Shown: positions 1-13,295 of the stretch, piece after piece | Layout: every line of letters begins with the position of its first letter | How positions within the stretch are numbered: the first letter of the stretch is position 1 | Assembly: GCF_008831285.2 (NCBI RefSeq) | Contig: NC_045138.2 | Location: forward strand, 41,345,115 to 41,409,114 | Reading direction: 5' to 3' | Source of the DNA: Nymphaea colorata | Lineage: Eukaryota; Streptophyta; Magnoliopsida; Nymphaeales; Nymphaeaceae | Length of the DNA: 64,000 bases | The notes under the pieces: generated by a model | The model's database searches: none | What the model was told of the DNA's origin: nothing | The model's input: only the letters and a program-made list of their open reading frames with translations | Program-made: the position numbers and the translations under genes

Positions 1-2492
1 GATGTAAAGAATGATGTTGTGATGTTTGATCTTGATTGTGCTGATTGAATTCCACAATTATGAGCATACCCTTATGTTTGAATGAAATAAAAAATAAGGC
101 AATGCTGTCCTTGTTCCTTTTCTCCATATTTGTTTCTTACCGCTTCTTTGTTCTGAATGAAATATTGATCAGGATTAAAGCTTACACTGTTACAGAAAAT
201 TTGTTGTTCTTAGTCAATGAGTATCTAGCATGTCAGGAACAGGGAAGCTTCCTGCTTTTGGAACTGAAAATCGGACAATCAAGGTAAGGGCATTACAACT
301 GTAGAATTGATCTACAGTGCAAAATAAACGTTTCCTTGAAGGCTTGTCAAGGAGATTGTTACCATATTTTGTGGAAACATTGGTATGATGTCAATCAGTT
401 CGAAAACCATTATCAGATGATATGTTTTGTTTTCGTATGCCATGTTATTTGATGTCATTGAAGTTGCAGATGATTCTCAAGCTCGTATTAGTGTTGGATG
501 TTTGAGCTTATACTAAAGGACTGTTATGAGCATGCATGTAAAGTAGTTATAAAATGTGGGTGACAAGCTTAGAAAAAGGAACAAGCTTGAGCAGAGGCAC
601 ATCAACTCAACTAATTTTCACAAGGTTGAATTTTCATGGTGAAAAAGTGTATTTTTTAATTTTGCAAGTAGCTAATAGATGAATGAGCAGGAAATGCCAA
701 GGTAACTGTGTGATTGTAAAACATGACATGGGAAAGCATTGGTGTGAAGAAATTCAATCTTTCATATGGCAATTATTGAAGTGCGGCAGAGAAAAAAAGA
801 GGCTTTGGGTGAGCACCCACTAAAGTGAGGACCAGTGATTCATTGAAGCAAGTCTGAAGACTCTGAACACTGCATCAAGGCACCACATTCGCCTGTTGCT
901 TCATGTGTAGGCCATGATGGGAGCATTTGAAAATCCTATCAAGCATTCATTGTGCACGTAGATGCACATCTATTTTCAATCGGAGCTGCTATTAGGTAGT
1001 TAGGAGCATGAATGGTGGGGGTTATCTACTTATCTTGGATATCTCATTCAGCGAAGGTCTTAATTAGCCAGCTTATCTCTTTTCTGGTTCTTTCTTTTAA
1101 AACCTGATTGGTTTGTGTATGAGTAGGGGTGGTTATTGGGTGGGCCAGCTTGGTTACTGGCCCATAGAAACCTGACCATCTGATAATAGTAAAATTATGC
1201 CCAATTGGCTGACTTAGAATGATCAGGCTGGTTTGGGTCTGAATTTCTGTGTTTAGTTAGTTATTCTGGATTGGAGTGGATTCAGCTGGATTCAGAATAT
1301 ATATTTCATTTCCATTTTGACTTAATTTAGTAAAATATATAAAAGATAAACAAGTTATTAAAAAAAATGTATATTTAGAAGAAAAATTAGGAAATATGTG
1401 TTAAAAAATTTTGTCTGGTTAGTTACTAAGTAGTGGATATCTTAAGTTTGTGAATTACAAAAGCAAAAAATGTCTTTATAGAACTCAGGCATTTGAAAAA
1501 GCTCGACACATAACCGAGCCCAGGTTGGTTAAAATCAATTTTGGCTAAATTTTATACCCAAGTTCAGCTAAAACAGATTAGGTATCTGATTGTATGACAG
1601 GAACTTGGCCCTATGCTCACTGAGAATTATTATTTAACCATCAACTGGAGAACAACCACTTAGTTTGATATCTGACCTGAAAAGCAAAGAACTTTTGTGT
1701 ATACAAAAATACATAATCTGCTCGGTGGATTCAAATATATGCAAAAAAGATATGAGATTGAGTAGTCCTCTAAATAAGTTAAGGAGTCAAAGTCCACGGT
1801 TTTCCATTTGTATTTACTTAGCCCGTATCTTCTTTTTTTGTTGTGTTTATGTATTTGGTTTTGTATTGTAATAGATTTCATTAGTGAGGGCAGTCTGGTC
1901 TTTTATTGTTTATTCAGTCAATAAGTTAGCATCACAACCCTCATATTGAAGTTCTGTTATAAGCAGCAAAATGTTAAGTGCTGCTGTTCATATACTGAAG
2001 ACCAGATGCGAATAACAGCAGATTAAGTCATTTTCTTAATTTGGTTTTGCAATATTCATCATATTGCTGGGAACTTGATGAGAAAAAAATCTTTGTTAGG
2101 TACATTAAAGGCTGGGTACATATGAATGGACCATATTTCACACCACTTTGAGTCCATTATAACTTTTTAGATTTGGGTTGAGAAAAAGTTTGGTATGGTT
2201 TCCTTTATGTTTGACTGAATAACTAGCTAAAATCTGGGTTAGACCTGATTATTATTTATGTGGGGGATGAGGGTCAGGTGCTGCCACAAGTGGGCTCCCA
2301 ATCCATCCCATTAACAGCCTTAGCTACTATTGTTGTCAATCCATGTAAAGTTACTCTAGGGTACCTGAACATTATCACTGGCGCTTTATGTGATGTTTTA
2401 CCTTTTTATTTCCTTTCTATTTTCTCTTGGCTTCTTGTTTGGTTCTGACATTGTTTCTAGATGCAGTATTCATGTTCTTGCTCTGATTTCAG
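1..2492 (+). other. Probable long intron of the FTSHI gene (no exon recognised)
   Basis: No sequence resembling the AAA domain of an FtsH protein is visible here, although the exon at 2493 starts in phase 0 and needs an upstream partner. The segment is AT-rich and contains a degenerate repeat-like stretch around 1120-1610 with GGCCCA/TGGGCC-type words. It is best read as an intron at least 2.5 kb long whose 5' end is outside the window. A short open stretch at 200-290 ending before GTAAGG does not resemble the family and is not called. Confidence 0.5.
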
Positions 2493-5400
2493 GTAAGGAA
2501 GGGGCGTTCTGCAATTTCCCAGCAAGATATCATTGATGTTCTAGATAAGCAGTTGCTTGAGGGAAAAGGGGTATTACTTACAGAGGAAGAGCAGCAAAAA
2601 TGTGAAGAGAGTGTAATGATCTGTGTCATATATCTTTATCTTATGGTTGTTCCTCTTGTTTCTGCAGCTATTAATTGGTATGGGCTGGTCAATGAAAACA
2701 GGTATCCTTTGACAAGAAGAGATTGCTGGCAGTTCATGAAGCTGGCCATGTACTGTTAGCTCACCTTTTCCCGAGGTATGATTGGCATGCCTCTTCCCAG
2801 TTGCTGCCTGGTGGCCAGGTATTGAATTCATAACATGGTACTGTTTCTGCTTGCATGTCATTGTGTTAGAAATCTTATCTGGATGTTTTTTCTTCTTGTT
2901 TGATGCATCTACATTCTTGTTGTGCAACACTTGGCTTTCTTCTGATCCAGCTTATTGAATTCTTGGGAGCAGGAAAAATCCGAGTCACTTTTCTACCCTA
3001 GGGAGGATATGATAGATCAAGGGTACACTACTTTCGGCTACATGAAAATGCAAATGATTGTGGCACATGGGGGCCGTTGTGCAGAACAAATTGTTTTTGG
3101 TGATGTCACAGATTATGGTCAAGATGATCTTGAGAAAATCACAAAAGTATGTCAAAGACTCTGTTTGCCACCTTAAGTACCTCTAATTTAGAAATTATAA
3201 GATTGCTTCCTGTTTATTTTCTTCACCTTTTCTTGGTTAGATTCTGATATAATGTCAACCACATAATATTTCTTACATTGTTTCTTCTTGAATTTCCATT
3301 GGTTTGCACTTGCTCTGTAAACTTAATGCACTGGATATTTCTAGAAGGAAATTCTTTTGTTGTTGTTTCTATTGGCTAAGTTGTTCTTGAGTTCATGTCC
3401 TCAAGTTGTGCCCTGTTATCTTTTTTCGATGTACTAGACTGCATCCTTTTACTGAATAGCATTCATTACTATAAATGACCATAAACACCAAATATGCATT
3501 AATAAACCATCTGTCAGTAGCATAACTATTTCACTAATCATTTTTTAAATCTAAATCTTAGACTTGTCCTGATACTCAAATCAAGTATAGTAGATGTTTA
3601 TGTTTTACTCCTCAACCAACTGAAGACATATAAAAAAACCAAAGCACTCTAATTATGGAGGGCTGAAATATTGTCATATGCAAAAAAGAAGGCTTTATAT
3701 GGTTAAAAGCTCCTTGGCTGTAACCGAAGATACACCTATGGCATGGTACAAGGATGTGCACAGGTAACGTAGTTTGCCATGGAAGACATTAAAACAAGGA
3801 TAGAAAAGAGTCTTGATGAAGGCAAATGTTACCTTCCTATCAAGGCAAGCAGTGTTGATTCTTCTATTCACTCGTGGGGATCTTGGGGGACTCATGGAGG
3901 GAGGGGAGGACCATATCTCCTCTCTTCTGGAGAATCTATACATCCCATCAATCAGCTGTTTGATACTCAAATGTCACATATGGAAGTGATATTTGATTTT
4001 CTAAAAGTTCTCAAACATGATGGCAACCCGTACAATGTGACCCTACCTTGGACCGCACCCTAGCCATACCCCCTGGTCAGGCAACGGACACCTAGGCACT
4101 GCATAACCAAACTAGGTCAGTCAGACTCTACCATGCACTGCATAACCAAACTAGGCCAGAATGAATGCATCCATCCAAGCTATTAGTGCCCTGCTAGCCA
4201 AACATTGAGCACATATGATAACAAATGATATAGGTTCTAGGAGGAGGTTGTGTGCAGTGCAGCCACGCTACACTTGATGTTACGTATGCCAAGCTCAACT
4301 CAAGCCTGCAGGGGCTAGTTATTGCAACAGGCTTGAGACTAGGTGTGGACCTGGGTTGGACTGACCAGGGTTGCACTGACCAGGGTTGCACTCCCTAGGA
4401 TACCCCTACAACATCAAGGAATTGATTAGAGCCACATTGAATGACAACCGACAGAACAAGCCTTGATCTGCATTATCCGTGCTCCACAAGCAGGCCGCAC
4501 CACACAGAAACACCAATGCCTAATGTCTCAAAACTCACCGAGTTCAACTTGTCGAGTCAGCTCGACTTGGCCCCCTACTGTAATTAACAAGGTGATTGGT
4601 TATCAACTGCTTAATTATTTAATTTTTGATGAAATATTTTAATTTATTGGAACATAAAATTTTAGAAATATTGTTCATTTAAGTTTGAAGATCACAAACA
4701 AAAAGTTAAAGCTGATTAGGCTTAACTCCAGGTATAGCTATCTATTTATTTCAATGTTTAGAGAATTGGGCTCTTTACCTTTGGACTAGTTTTAGATAAT
4801 ATATACATACATGTTGAGTTGGATAGCTTTTGGATAGTTGTAAATATTGAACATATTGAATTTAATGCTTGTTGTTGAGTTGTTTTACATTGATATATTG
4901 ATACTTGCTACTCAGGGTTGCACTAGTTGCTTAATATCCATTTTCTTGTTATCGCATGTGACAGCCACCGCCTATCTTCACTTGCTCATGCTCAGATAAA
5001 ACAGAACTCATGCACACAAATCACAACCCTAATTCCCAATTAGGATAAAACTCTCAGTCTAATGAAGGACACGAGACCAATTTCATTCGTTAACCATGAA
5101 CTATCGGTATCACCACCCATATTTATATGATGATTACATGTATAAGTGGGGTGGCCCAAACTCGCATATCGGTTGGATCCAAACCAAATGCTTATTATTC
5201 TCCTAACTCATGTATTTACAGTTTTTATGGCTTTCCCCTTCAGCCCGTTGCTATGAACGTGACTAAATATAATTAGGTATTAGTTTATGTTTGGTTGACT
5301 TATTTCTGAGTTATACATGTATCAAGTCATTCCACAACCTTTTTATGTTTAAATTTGATTTCTTAAAAGAAAAAATGGTTAATATAAAGAGGAGGTTGCT

Positions 5401-8400
5401 GCATCAGCATTTTGTCTTTCATATTCATCGAAATAGGTGCAATAAGGGCGGCCCACATGTTACATAAAAAGGAGATCTCTGAAATGGGAATGTGTTTGAA
5501 GTTTGAACTAGAAGTTAATTATCCATAGTCACAAATAACGTCTCGGAGTTTTAAATGGCGAGGTTTTTCTCTAGTATAATACGGCAAGATTGAAAAAAAA
5601 TGGGAAAATATGGTAAATTTTTAAAAATTTAAAAAAACTAAATATAAAGGGAAAATAAAATAAGTGAGAAACTAATAACACAACAAACATCAAAAGATAA
5701 GTAGATTTGCAACAAATAAAAATAGAAAATGAAAAAAAAAACTGTTTGACATTAAAAAAAATGAAAAAACTAAAAAAAACACGAAAATTAACTTTTTTTT
5801 TTAAAAAAGCGCGTTTTTTTTAAGTTTTAAATGGCTAGTTAATTTATCACTTTTTTTCACGTTTTTTTTTTAAAAACACGTTTTCTGTGACTATGAATTT
5901 ATCTTAAATTTCTATATGATGATGAAGGAATATTTACAGGGCAGAGACTTTTTTTGGGAGGTGGATGTGGGGGCACTATTGTTCAATAACAATGTTTGAC
6001 AAGGAGCTAAATGGTGTTTCTGCAAAAGCTTGTATGTCAAATTTTAAAATTTTGTGGGGGCCTGACCCTCTTGTATCTGCATAGATGCTATTAATGATCT
6101 TAATGATTCTACATGTGGCTTGTCGCCTTCAAATCTTTAGGTAACATTTGATACGCTGGAAATCTACTGTAGCAGAGGGAATTTATTTCAAATTTTAAAA
6201 TTTTTTTTCAGTTTATCAAACAAGGAAAAAAATTTTGGACCGTTGGAGCTGAAAACGGAAATATATTTCCGAAAAATTTTTTCCAGCTGAGAGCCGGAAA
6301 AATTTTTCCAGAAATTTTTTTTTTGACCGTTGCCTTCTTCCTCCCTTGCTCGTTCTTCCTCCCCCTCCCTTCTTCCTCCCTCGTTCCCTTCTTCCTTCCT
6401 CCGCCTCCCTTCCTCCTCCCTCACTCCCTTCTTCCTTCCTCAGCCTCCCTTCTTCCTCCCTCGCTCGCCTTCTTCCTCCTTCGTTCCCAGCAGGATCGCG
6501 TTAAGATCCTGCTGCTGGAAGTTGCAGTCGCCTGACAGATCTCTTGAAGAATAGGGTTCGTCGTCCTCGCTCAAATGGATACCCAAACAGCAACAAATTT
6601 GATCAACAGTAAACCCAAGCGGAAATGAACATTAGGGAGTGGTTTAACGTATCACCAGAGGGGGTATTTGCCCCAATTTTCAGTGCGAAATTGGGGATGC
6701 CTCGAGGCTCTTCAAGTTTTCCGGTGTCTATGCAGCAAAAGGGGGTGCGCAGGAACAGGGATGACTCGCAGCATTTTAATAATTCCATCCTTCATCCATT
6801 GCTGCTGAAAATCGGCCTGAAACTCGCCCTCAAGATGGTGATTGGACGCCCAAAGTCTTAGGTTCAACTGAGATCCACATAAGAAGCGCGTTGAGGATCA
6901 AACTCTCTGTCGCGCGCTGGTGGTTCCTGAAACAGAGTGGCGGAGTTCTGCCGTCCCGCAGCCGCACCTGTCGGAATTTCTTCCGAAGCCGATTCCGACG
7001 CCGTCCGTGGTCGGATTGCTCTGAAAATTGAACAGGAAGCTCCTCTCCTCTGGACGATCCTTCTACAAGTGGCTGATCATCCAGAAAATCCACCGATCAT
7101 CCCGATTTTGGCTCTAATCAGACAATTCCCAAATTGATATTGCAAACAGAGTTCTAGCGTGAAAACCCGATCAATCCTCCTTCGAATCGCCTCTTCCTAC
7201 CTTGATCCTCAATGCCGAACGTTGGAAACGATGATTGATTTCTCGTTTCCATAGGATTGGTGCGTCCCTTCTTCCTCCATCGTTCCCTTCTTCCTCCCTC
7301 CCTCCCTTCTTCCTTCCTTCTTCCTCTAAACCTGAAATATATTTCTTTTTTATCAAACTAAGAAATAAATTTCTGGAAATTTATTTCAGTCATCAATTTC
7401 CAGCAATATGTTTCCAATTCCAAATTTCCATTGCATCAAATGCTACCTTGGAGATTGAAGACATATGCATCATTTGTGTTGCTTGTTTAGATTGTGTGTA
7501 CGTTTGAGCTATTTTTTGATTTTTGGTTGCTTTGTGTTTGAATCTATAGTCTTATGAAAGGGAAAATGTTGTAGTGATTTGATGTTTCTATAATATATAC
7601 TAGCCATAGCGTAGGTGGTCTGTCTATAGACCAGGTTATTGATCTTCACAATCTAAGCGGATAACATTTTGACAAATGTATGGTCTTGCTTTTTCCCTAA
7701 GATTATTTTTTCTCTATTTTGTGTAGCTGACATCTAAAATTTTCTTCTTCGTTCTGCTCAATGTTAATTCTGTTGCTGAATGTTGGTAAATAATGGTGCA
7801 GTGATAATTTTGAGTATTTCAGGAACCTATTTTGAGTTAGCTAATGCCTGAAGGTGTTGATCATTTCGAATTTTCTTGGCAGATTGCTAGAGAGATGGTT
7901 ATCAGCCCTAGAAATACAAAGCTGGGACTTGTACAATTAACAAAGCGGTTTCATATTACTGATCGGCCTGATAGCCATGATGGTCAGCTTGTAAAGTATA
8001 GGGTATCTATCTACTCCTTCTCAGTTCAAGATTTGTTGTTCTTTTGTTTACCGCATGTCTATAACATTATATTATGCCCATTATTCTGATTTCACTAACC
8101 ACTATTTTGTTCTTTTCAATTTTTGACTTTGTGATGTTGAAGTGGGATGACCCTCATGTGGTTCCTGTTGATATGACCTATGAATTGTCTGAGCTATTCA
8201 CACGTGAATTGACTAGGGTAACTTTTTTCTTCACTTTCCTTTCTATTCCTCCATGTTGGCATTTACATTTTCCTTTTGTAGAATTATGGAACTTTTGTGT
8301 AGTATATCCATGTACATGTACTGATACATGTAAAATACAGGTGTTTGTATACTTTGCCCCTTTATTTTTAAAATTTAATTATCTTATTTGCACAAGATAA

Positions 8401-11400
8401 AGCTTAATGAGGTTTTCTCTCATTGACTTTTGTTATAAACTTGGAAGATGTGGAGCAGCCTCTGGTCATCTATGATGTTTTTGTCTTTATTATGGTAAAA
8501 TATAGGCTGGTTGATGTCAGATTCTTCAGATGTGTTAACCCTTGATTGTGATTTCATGGAGTGTTGGTCGGTGGAGTCAGAATCCCATCAAAGGCTTTCT
8601 CTCCCCAAACAACTTTGGCAGTCTATGTCACATAGGTACGGGTACGGGTACTGACCATTTTAAAAAAACTTGGGTGTGGAGGTACGGCCGTATATATATA
8701 TAAACAATAAGAAATACTTAGAATATATATATCAAAACAAAGAATATACATCAACATAAACAAATAAATAACATAGAAAATATATATCAACGGCTCTTGC
8801 AGCAGTGTGTTTTAGAAACCTATGAAAAACTTTAAACATATGGACAACCAAGCAACCCCTTAATCAAATATGAACATCAATCGAATTTTCACATCCAAAG
8901 AAGAATAAAAAATAAGGTGGAAAAAATTAAATCAAAGTAAAATTAAGCAGTTTGGATCTATAGGTACCCAAGTGTCAAAGTACCCATTTTGGGTACGGGT
9001 ACGGCGACACGGGTACGTGGACCTTATTGAAGTACCCATGTGACTTAGTTGGCAGTATATGTTCATCCCATGCTTCATCAAACGTAGAGGAACATGTGTG
9101 GCACCTAATGACCTGCTTAAATTCCTTTGTTTTAGAACTATGAGTGGTCATCATATGGGATTTTAGTGACAAGAGGCTGGTGAAACATTGAGGTTGAAGC
9201 CGATGAATCACAAGCAAAAGTGCCAAGAATACATTGGATCCTAATATCCGTGGTTATAAACTGTGCACTGAAAAATCATTGAATTGTTAGGGTGATACCC
9301 TCGCATCCCATTGTTTTCTTTGATCGGACTCTTTCCACCAGCTTGACAATGGATAAGGTCCTTGTGGTTTAAGAGCCTGAATTTATACACAATTCAGAAA
9401 CCTTTTCCATGTGTTGGTTAGGTACCTAGCATTTGCTATAACAGAGCAATTTTCACATTTTGAGTTCCAGTCCTTGAAGAGGCAATCTTAGAAAAGAGTG
9501 ATGGTCGCAGATGACTACCTAATGATGTTGAATGGACCATGGTGGAGATCTATCATCTATGTTAAGGGTCTAAGTTCTAACACTACCCATAAGAGTTAGT
9601 ATTTAGTTAGTTTTCTAATGACCAACACATAATTGTATTAGGTAATCTTACACTTGCAAGGTCCAATATAGGTGTGCTTCCATGCACATCTCTGTTAGTA
9701 CATATATATACACATGTAAATAGCAACACTGTAAGAACCTTTTGATTTCTTCTGTTATGTTTTGCTATTTTGGCAGTTGTCACTGTCGTCATCTTCTATA
9801 TGTCCCAATAAAGGATTCAAAGCTACACAGTTGTCTTTTTGGAGTTAGCAAGGATGCTGTTCCGTGAGAAATTGTTTGTGGGTTTTTTGCTTGGTCAGTT
9901 GGGACATGAATGTTTACTGTATTAATAGCTATCCTGCAGACTGCTGATCATTTAACCTTGCAGTTCAATGATTTTTCTTCTTGCTTCAATTGTGTATTTT
10001 GCATGTAATGTTGAAAACAGTCTTGTTGATTGTGACAGTATGTTGACGAGACAGAAGAAATGGCTATGAGCGGCCTGAAGAAGAACCAGCATATTCTGGA
10101 CAGAATTGCAAAGGAATTGCTGGAAAGATCAAAGCTTACTGGACTGGTACTTCCAGTGCCTTTTTTCTTCACAAGTTGTGTTCTTATTTCGAGAACTACT
10201 GAGGCATCCAGTATCCAGGACTTGTACACTTTAAACATGGAAAATATGAGTCTGTCGTTTTTCCTACAATATGAAATTCTTGCCTGCAAGTTCTCATAGA
10301 TTGGGTTTGAATCTTGCCTGACATGGATATTTTGTGTTTCTTGTTAATTTCCCTGCCATTGTAAGCACATTTTAGGTGAATTAACATAGATGGGGTTAAA
10401 AGCAGGTTTGAATCACAAAAGATCAAGTTTAAACAATGAACTTGATAACTAAACATAAGAATAATTTACTCACAAGTCAACGGAGGCATAACTTAAGAAA
10501 AATGAGGTTTTTATTAAGGGTAGAACTAAAATGCTCACAGAAGCATTAGGCAAGATGAGGAAACCCCTCGTATATATATATACAACTCAGTTCTCGTGAA
10601 AGGTCAAAATTGACCAGTAACTGAGATACATGGTCAAGTAAAAATAAAATAAAACAAAATAATACAGAAGATAAAATGAAAACTAAATTACATATTTAAC
10701 CTGCATACAAAACATATTTACATGATCTACATATATACAAAACATCTATGTTCATGCAGCAATATCTATACATGTGTATTAGCAATGTATTTAATAATAA
10801 CTAATAGCGTAATGGTGTTTTTACTTTATTTTCTTACACCTCAGATAAATTGAAATACATGGTTATTTAGCGATGATTTGTTGTTGCCGTTGGGCCAACA
10901 AGTTGATTCCTGGATAGGCTTCGTTTAATCTATTCTTAGATTCATAGGCGTGCTTTCTAAACTATTTGAACAAAGAGAACATGTTAGTTATCCCTGGGCC
11001 ACAACTTCTGATATGTGCTTGTCTTTGTAACATGTTTTAGACATGGACAGGTCTCTTTCTATATTCACCTCTGGTAGTTTAGCACCACGTGGTTTTGCAT
11101 GAAAGAAAAATGACCATCATGATTTTTCCTGGAACATGCTTGTAATAATGTGATATTGCAAAGCATTGTGAAAGCCACATTAGAAGAAAAATAAATTATA
11201 TGCTAGGACTCAATGTATTAAAACAAGGGACCAATGTTGGGCTTTCTCCAAACTCAGGCATCACTTCATCAACAGCCTTCTTTCTAGAACATGTGCCAAT
11301 CTTCTGCTTCAGCTCACAGGATTTTCTTTGCATCTTATCCATTTTAAAATGATGAGGAAAGAGTGTCTCTTTATAGCCTTCCATAATCTTATTCTGGTAT

Positions 11401-12915
11401 CTATGGTTATAAATTTTGCCTTTCCTGCTAGTGCATATTATTCAGTTATAGTGGATTTTGCATTTTACCCAAACACTACTCGGCGATCGAACCACAGAAA
11501 TTGTTTCAGTGACTTGGTTTCTGCACAGAATTAAATATGATTAGACTCGGGTGACTTGATTGATGTTATAATTGATATCGCCTATTTTTTGGCAATCATG
11601 TAGGAAGTTGATGAAATGATGAAAGACATGAACCCAGAAATGTTTGATGACTTCATGATGCCTTACCAGATTGACTTGGAAGAGGTACCTTTTCTGTAGT
11701 TTTTTCAACAAAAGGTTGCTTTACATGTTGAGTTTTTATTGTTGATCCTGCTAATAGCTGTCGTAAAACTTAGCAGTGGACCAGTTCTTTGACTGGGTTG
11801 AGCTACACCCAGGTGCAGACCTGTCCTATTCAAATATAAACCACATCAAAAAGATTTAATGTATCATGTGCAAGTCATATAAGTTCTAATTGTTAAAGGT
11901 CTGAACAAGGTACAGTACCATGTCTAACTACTTCAAAAGAATGATAGATGGAATCATTGTTACCAATATCTCCAAACTTTTCAAAATGTCCTGATATTAG
12001 TTTCATTTCACAGCCAGCCCAACTATATTGGTAAAATATCGTAAACTGGGAAAAAGTTATGCAGCTCAATGTGTCATGATATTTTGCAAGTTTCTTAAAA
12101 AAAGTTCCCTTTTATATATTTCAAATGTATACTTTTATATTTTTGTTTCTTTCTACAATATCACAATGGTTTATAATTTTGCGAGAACAAAGTTATAAAA
12201 TCTGTTAGTTGGTAAGTCTCTCTTGTTCCTTCTATTTTTCAATCTAAGTTTTAATGGGGAAATGTGAATTTCAATGTTGAGAAATTGCTGGGGTCGGTTA
12301 CTACTCTTGTAAGTTTCTGTGGCTTAACTCTGAACTTGTGTAGCTTCATTACTTGAAAATATGACTTGGAACTTTGTGGTTGCATTCTGAAGAAAAAAGT
12401 TCACCTTTTTATCAAAAAATTTTTAGTGCAACATAAAATTTCAGTTATCTTGAAGTACATCAGAATGTGAGCCCAATTCTTTTCCTTTCTTTCCCTGCTA
12501 AGCTTGCTTGATTCCGTACGTTGGTAAGTTCCAAGTTCCAACACTGCAAGCACCTGAAACACACTATTATTTAATAGCTAGGTAGTGTGATCAGGCTGAC
12601 ACAGTTAGGATTTATAATAGTTGGATTTATAATTTTCTAGAAGAAAGACTCTATAAAATGACGTGTTAACATTTCATCGACAGTGCATGAGCTTCATCAT
12701 GTATTTGGGATGCTTGTTTCTCGGCATGTGTGACTTACATGGCTGGAACTATTTAATAGCTGTAGGGACAGACTTTGGTCGTTTTCCTGGTGTTGCTAGC
12801 CACAGAACTTTTAAAAGACAATGTACTAATGTTGCAGGAGGGTCCACTGCCAAAGAATGACAAGTTGCGGTATGAACCATTGGTTCTATATCCTGCGCCC
12901 CTGCATCGGTGTTAA
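2493..12915 (+). CDS. FTSHI4: FTSHI-type plastid FtsH-like protein, C-terminal eight exons (5' part outside window)
   Basis: Exons read by phase and GT-AG borders: 2493-2612, 2702-2818, 2973-3146, 7883-8002, 8143-8217, 10039-10146, 11604-11684, 12838-12915, giving about 290 in-frame C-terminal residues that end PAPLHRC. The first exon starts at the end of the AAA lid (VRKGRSAISQQDI), so the ATPase domain and transit peptide lie upstream of the window. The remainder is the M41 peptidase-like domain: HEAGH at 2735-2749, a following YPREDMIDQGYTTFGYMKMQ stretch, and the GQDDLEKITK motif whose second Asp (3126-3128) sits where FtsH has its third zinc ligand. From family knowledge, FtsHi proteins form a plastid envelope complex with FtsH12 used in protein import and are embryo-essential. 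The paralogue number is from memory (FTSHI4 type fits best); the family assignment is firm, the number less so. All eight exons join in frame without a stop. Confidence 0.88.
5524..5895. mobile_element. AT-rich TIR element (MITE-like) in FTSHI intron
   Basis: A perfect 10-base terminal inverted repeat, CATAGTCACA at 5524-5533 and TGTGACTATG at 5886-5895, bounds about 372 bp of very AT-rich DNA. GTTTTAAATGGC occurs near both ends (about 5550 and 5824). There is no coding capacity. The flanks (AATTATC on the left, AATTTATC on the right) may be an imperfect target duplication. It lies in the 4.7-kb intron between the exons ending 3146 and starting 7883. Confidence 0.55.
6140..7447. mobile_element. 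1.3-kb non-autonomous TIR element (possibly PIF/Harbinger-like)
   Basis: The left end reads GGTAACATTTGATACGCTGG. The right end, reverse-complemented, reads GGTAGCATTTGATGCAATGG: an imperfect inverted repeat of about 20 bases. Flanking triplets are TTA on the left and TTG on the right, close to a 3-bp TWA target duplication. The interior holds polypyrimidine tracts (CTTCCTCCCT words) at 6340-6480 and 7265-7325, and a GC-richer block at about 6600-7130 that differs from the surrounding intron and might be captured host sequence. No transposase is visible. It sits in an FTSHI intron. Confidence 0.6.
8623..9048. mobile_element. hAT-like MITE with 8-bp target duplication
   Basis: The left end CTATGTCACATAGGTACGGG and the reverse-complemented right end CTAAGTCACATGGGTACTTC form a terminal inverted repeat with few mismatches in the first 15 bases. 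The 426-bp element is flanked by a perfect 8-bp direct repeat, TTGGCAGT at 8615-8622 and again at 9049-9056. Subterminal GGTACGGGTACGG words occur near both ends. Eight-bp duplications are typical of hAT elements. No coding capacity. It lies in the FTSHI intron between the exons ending 8217 and starting 10039. Confidence 0.8.
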
Positions 12916-13259
12916 AGAGTACGTAATGACAGAAACAGAGCAATCTTTGCAATCCCATGGCCATGATGGTTGCAGTAGATGTACATAATGGTCGCTGCTT
13001 GTAATAGCTGATGTTGGCACTCCACGATTCATGGTCATTGGTCGACCTTCAGATGCATACTGAAGGTCTCTGGAAGGTTGAGTGCTCATCTCGGCCCAAA
13101 AAGGATGACTGGTTGGCATTCTTTCGATCAGTTTCCTGGTACAATTGTGCGCTTTTGGGCATGATCAAAATTTTCTTCGGAGGAGCTTTCAGTAGCCTCA
13201 CATTTTTGTTGTATTTCCTTGCTAGTCCATTTTCTTCGGACAATTGGACTGGAGATTTT

Positions 13260-13295
<36 letters not shown>

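Noticed and set aside
200-287. Possible FTSHI exon ending before GTAAGG
   Set aside because: The translation does not resemble the AAA lid or any FtsH segment in any frame, and its phase does not lead to the exon at 2493.
3779-4063. 94-residue open frame in the FTSHI intron
   Set aside because: No homology recognised, lies between two coding exons and lacks supporting splice or promoter signals.
6188-6554. Open frames rich in Pro/Ser/Leu or Glu/Arg
   Set aside because: They are translations of the CTTCCTCCC tract inside a TIR element.
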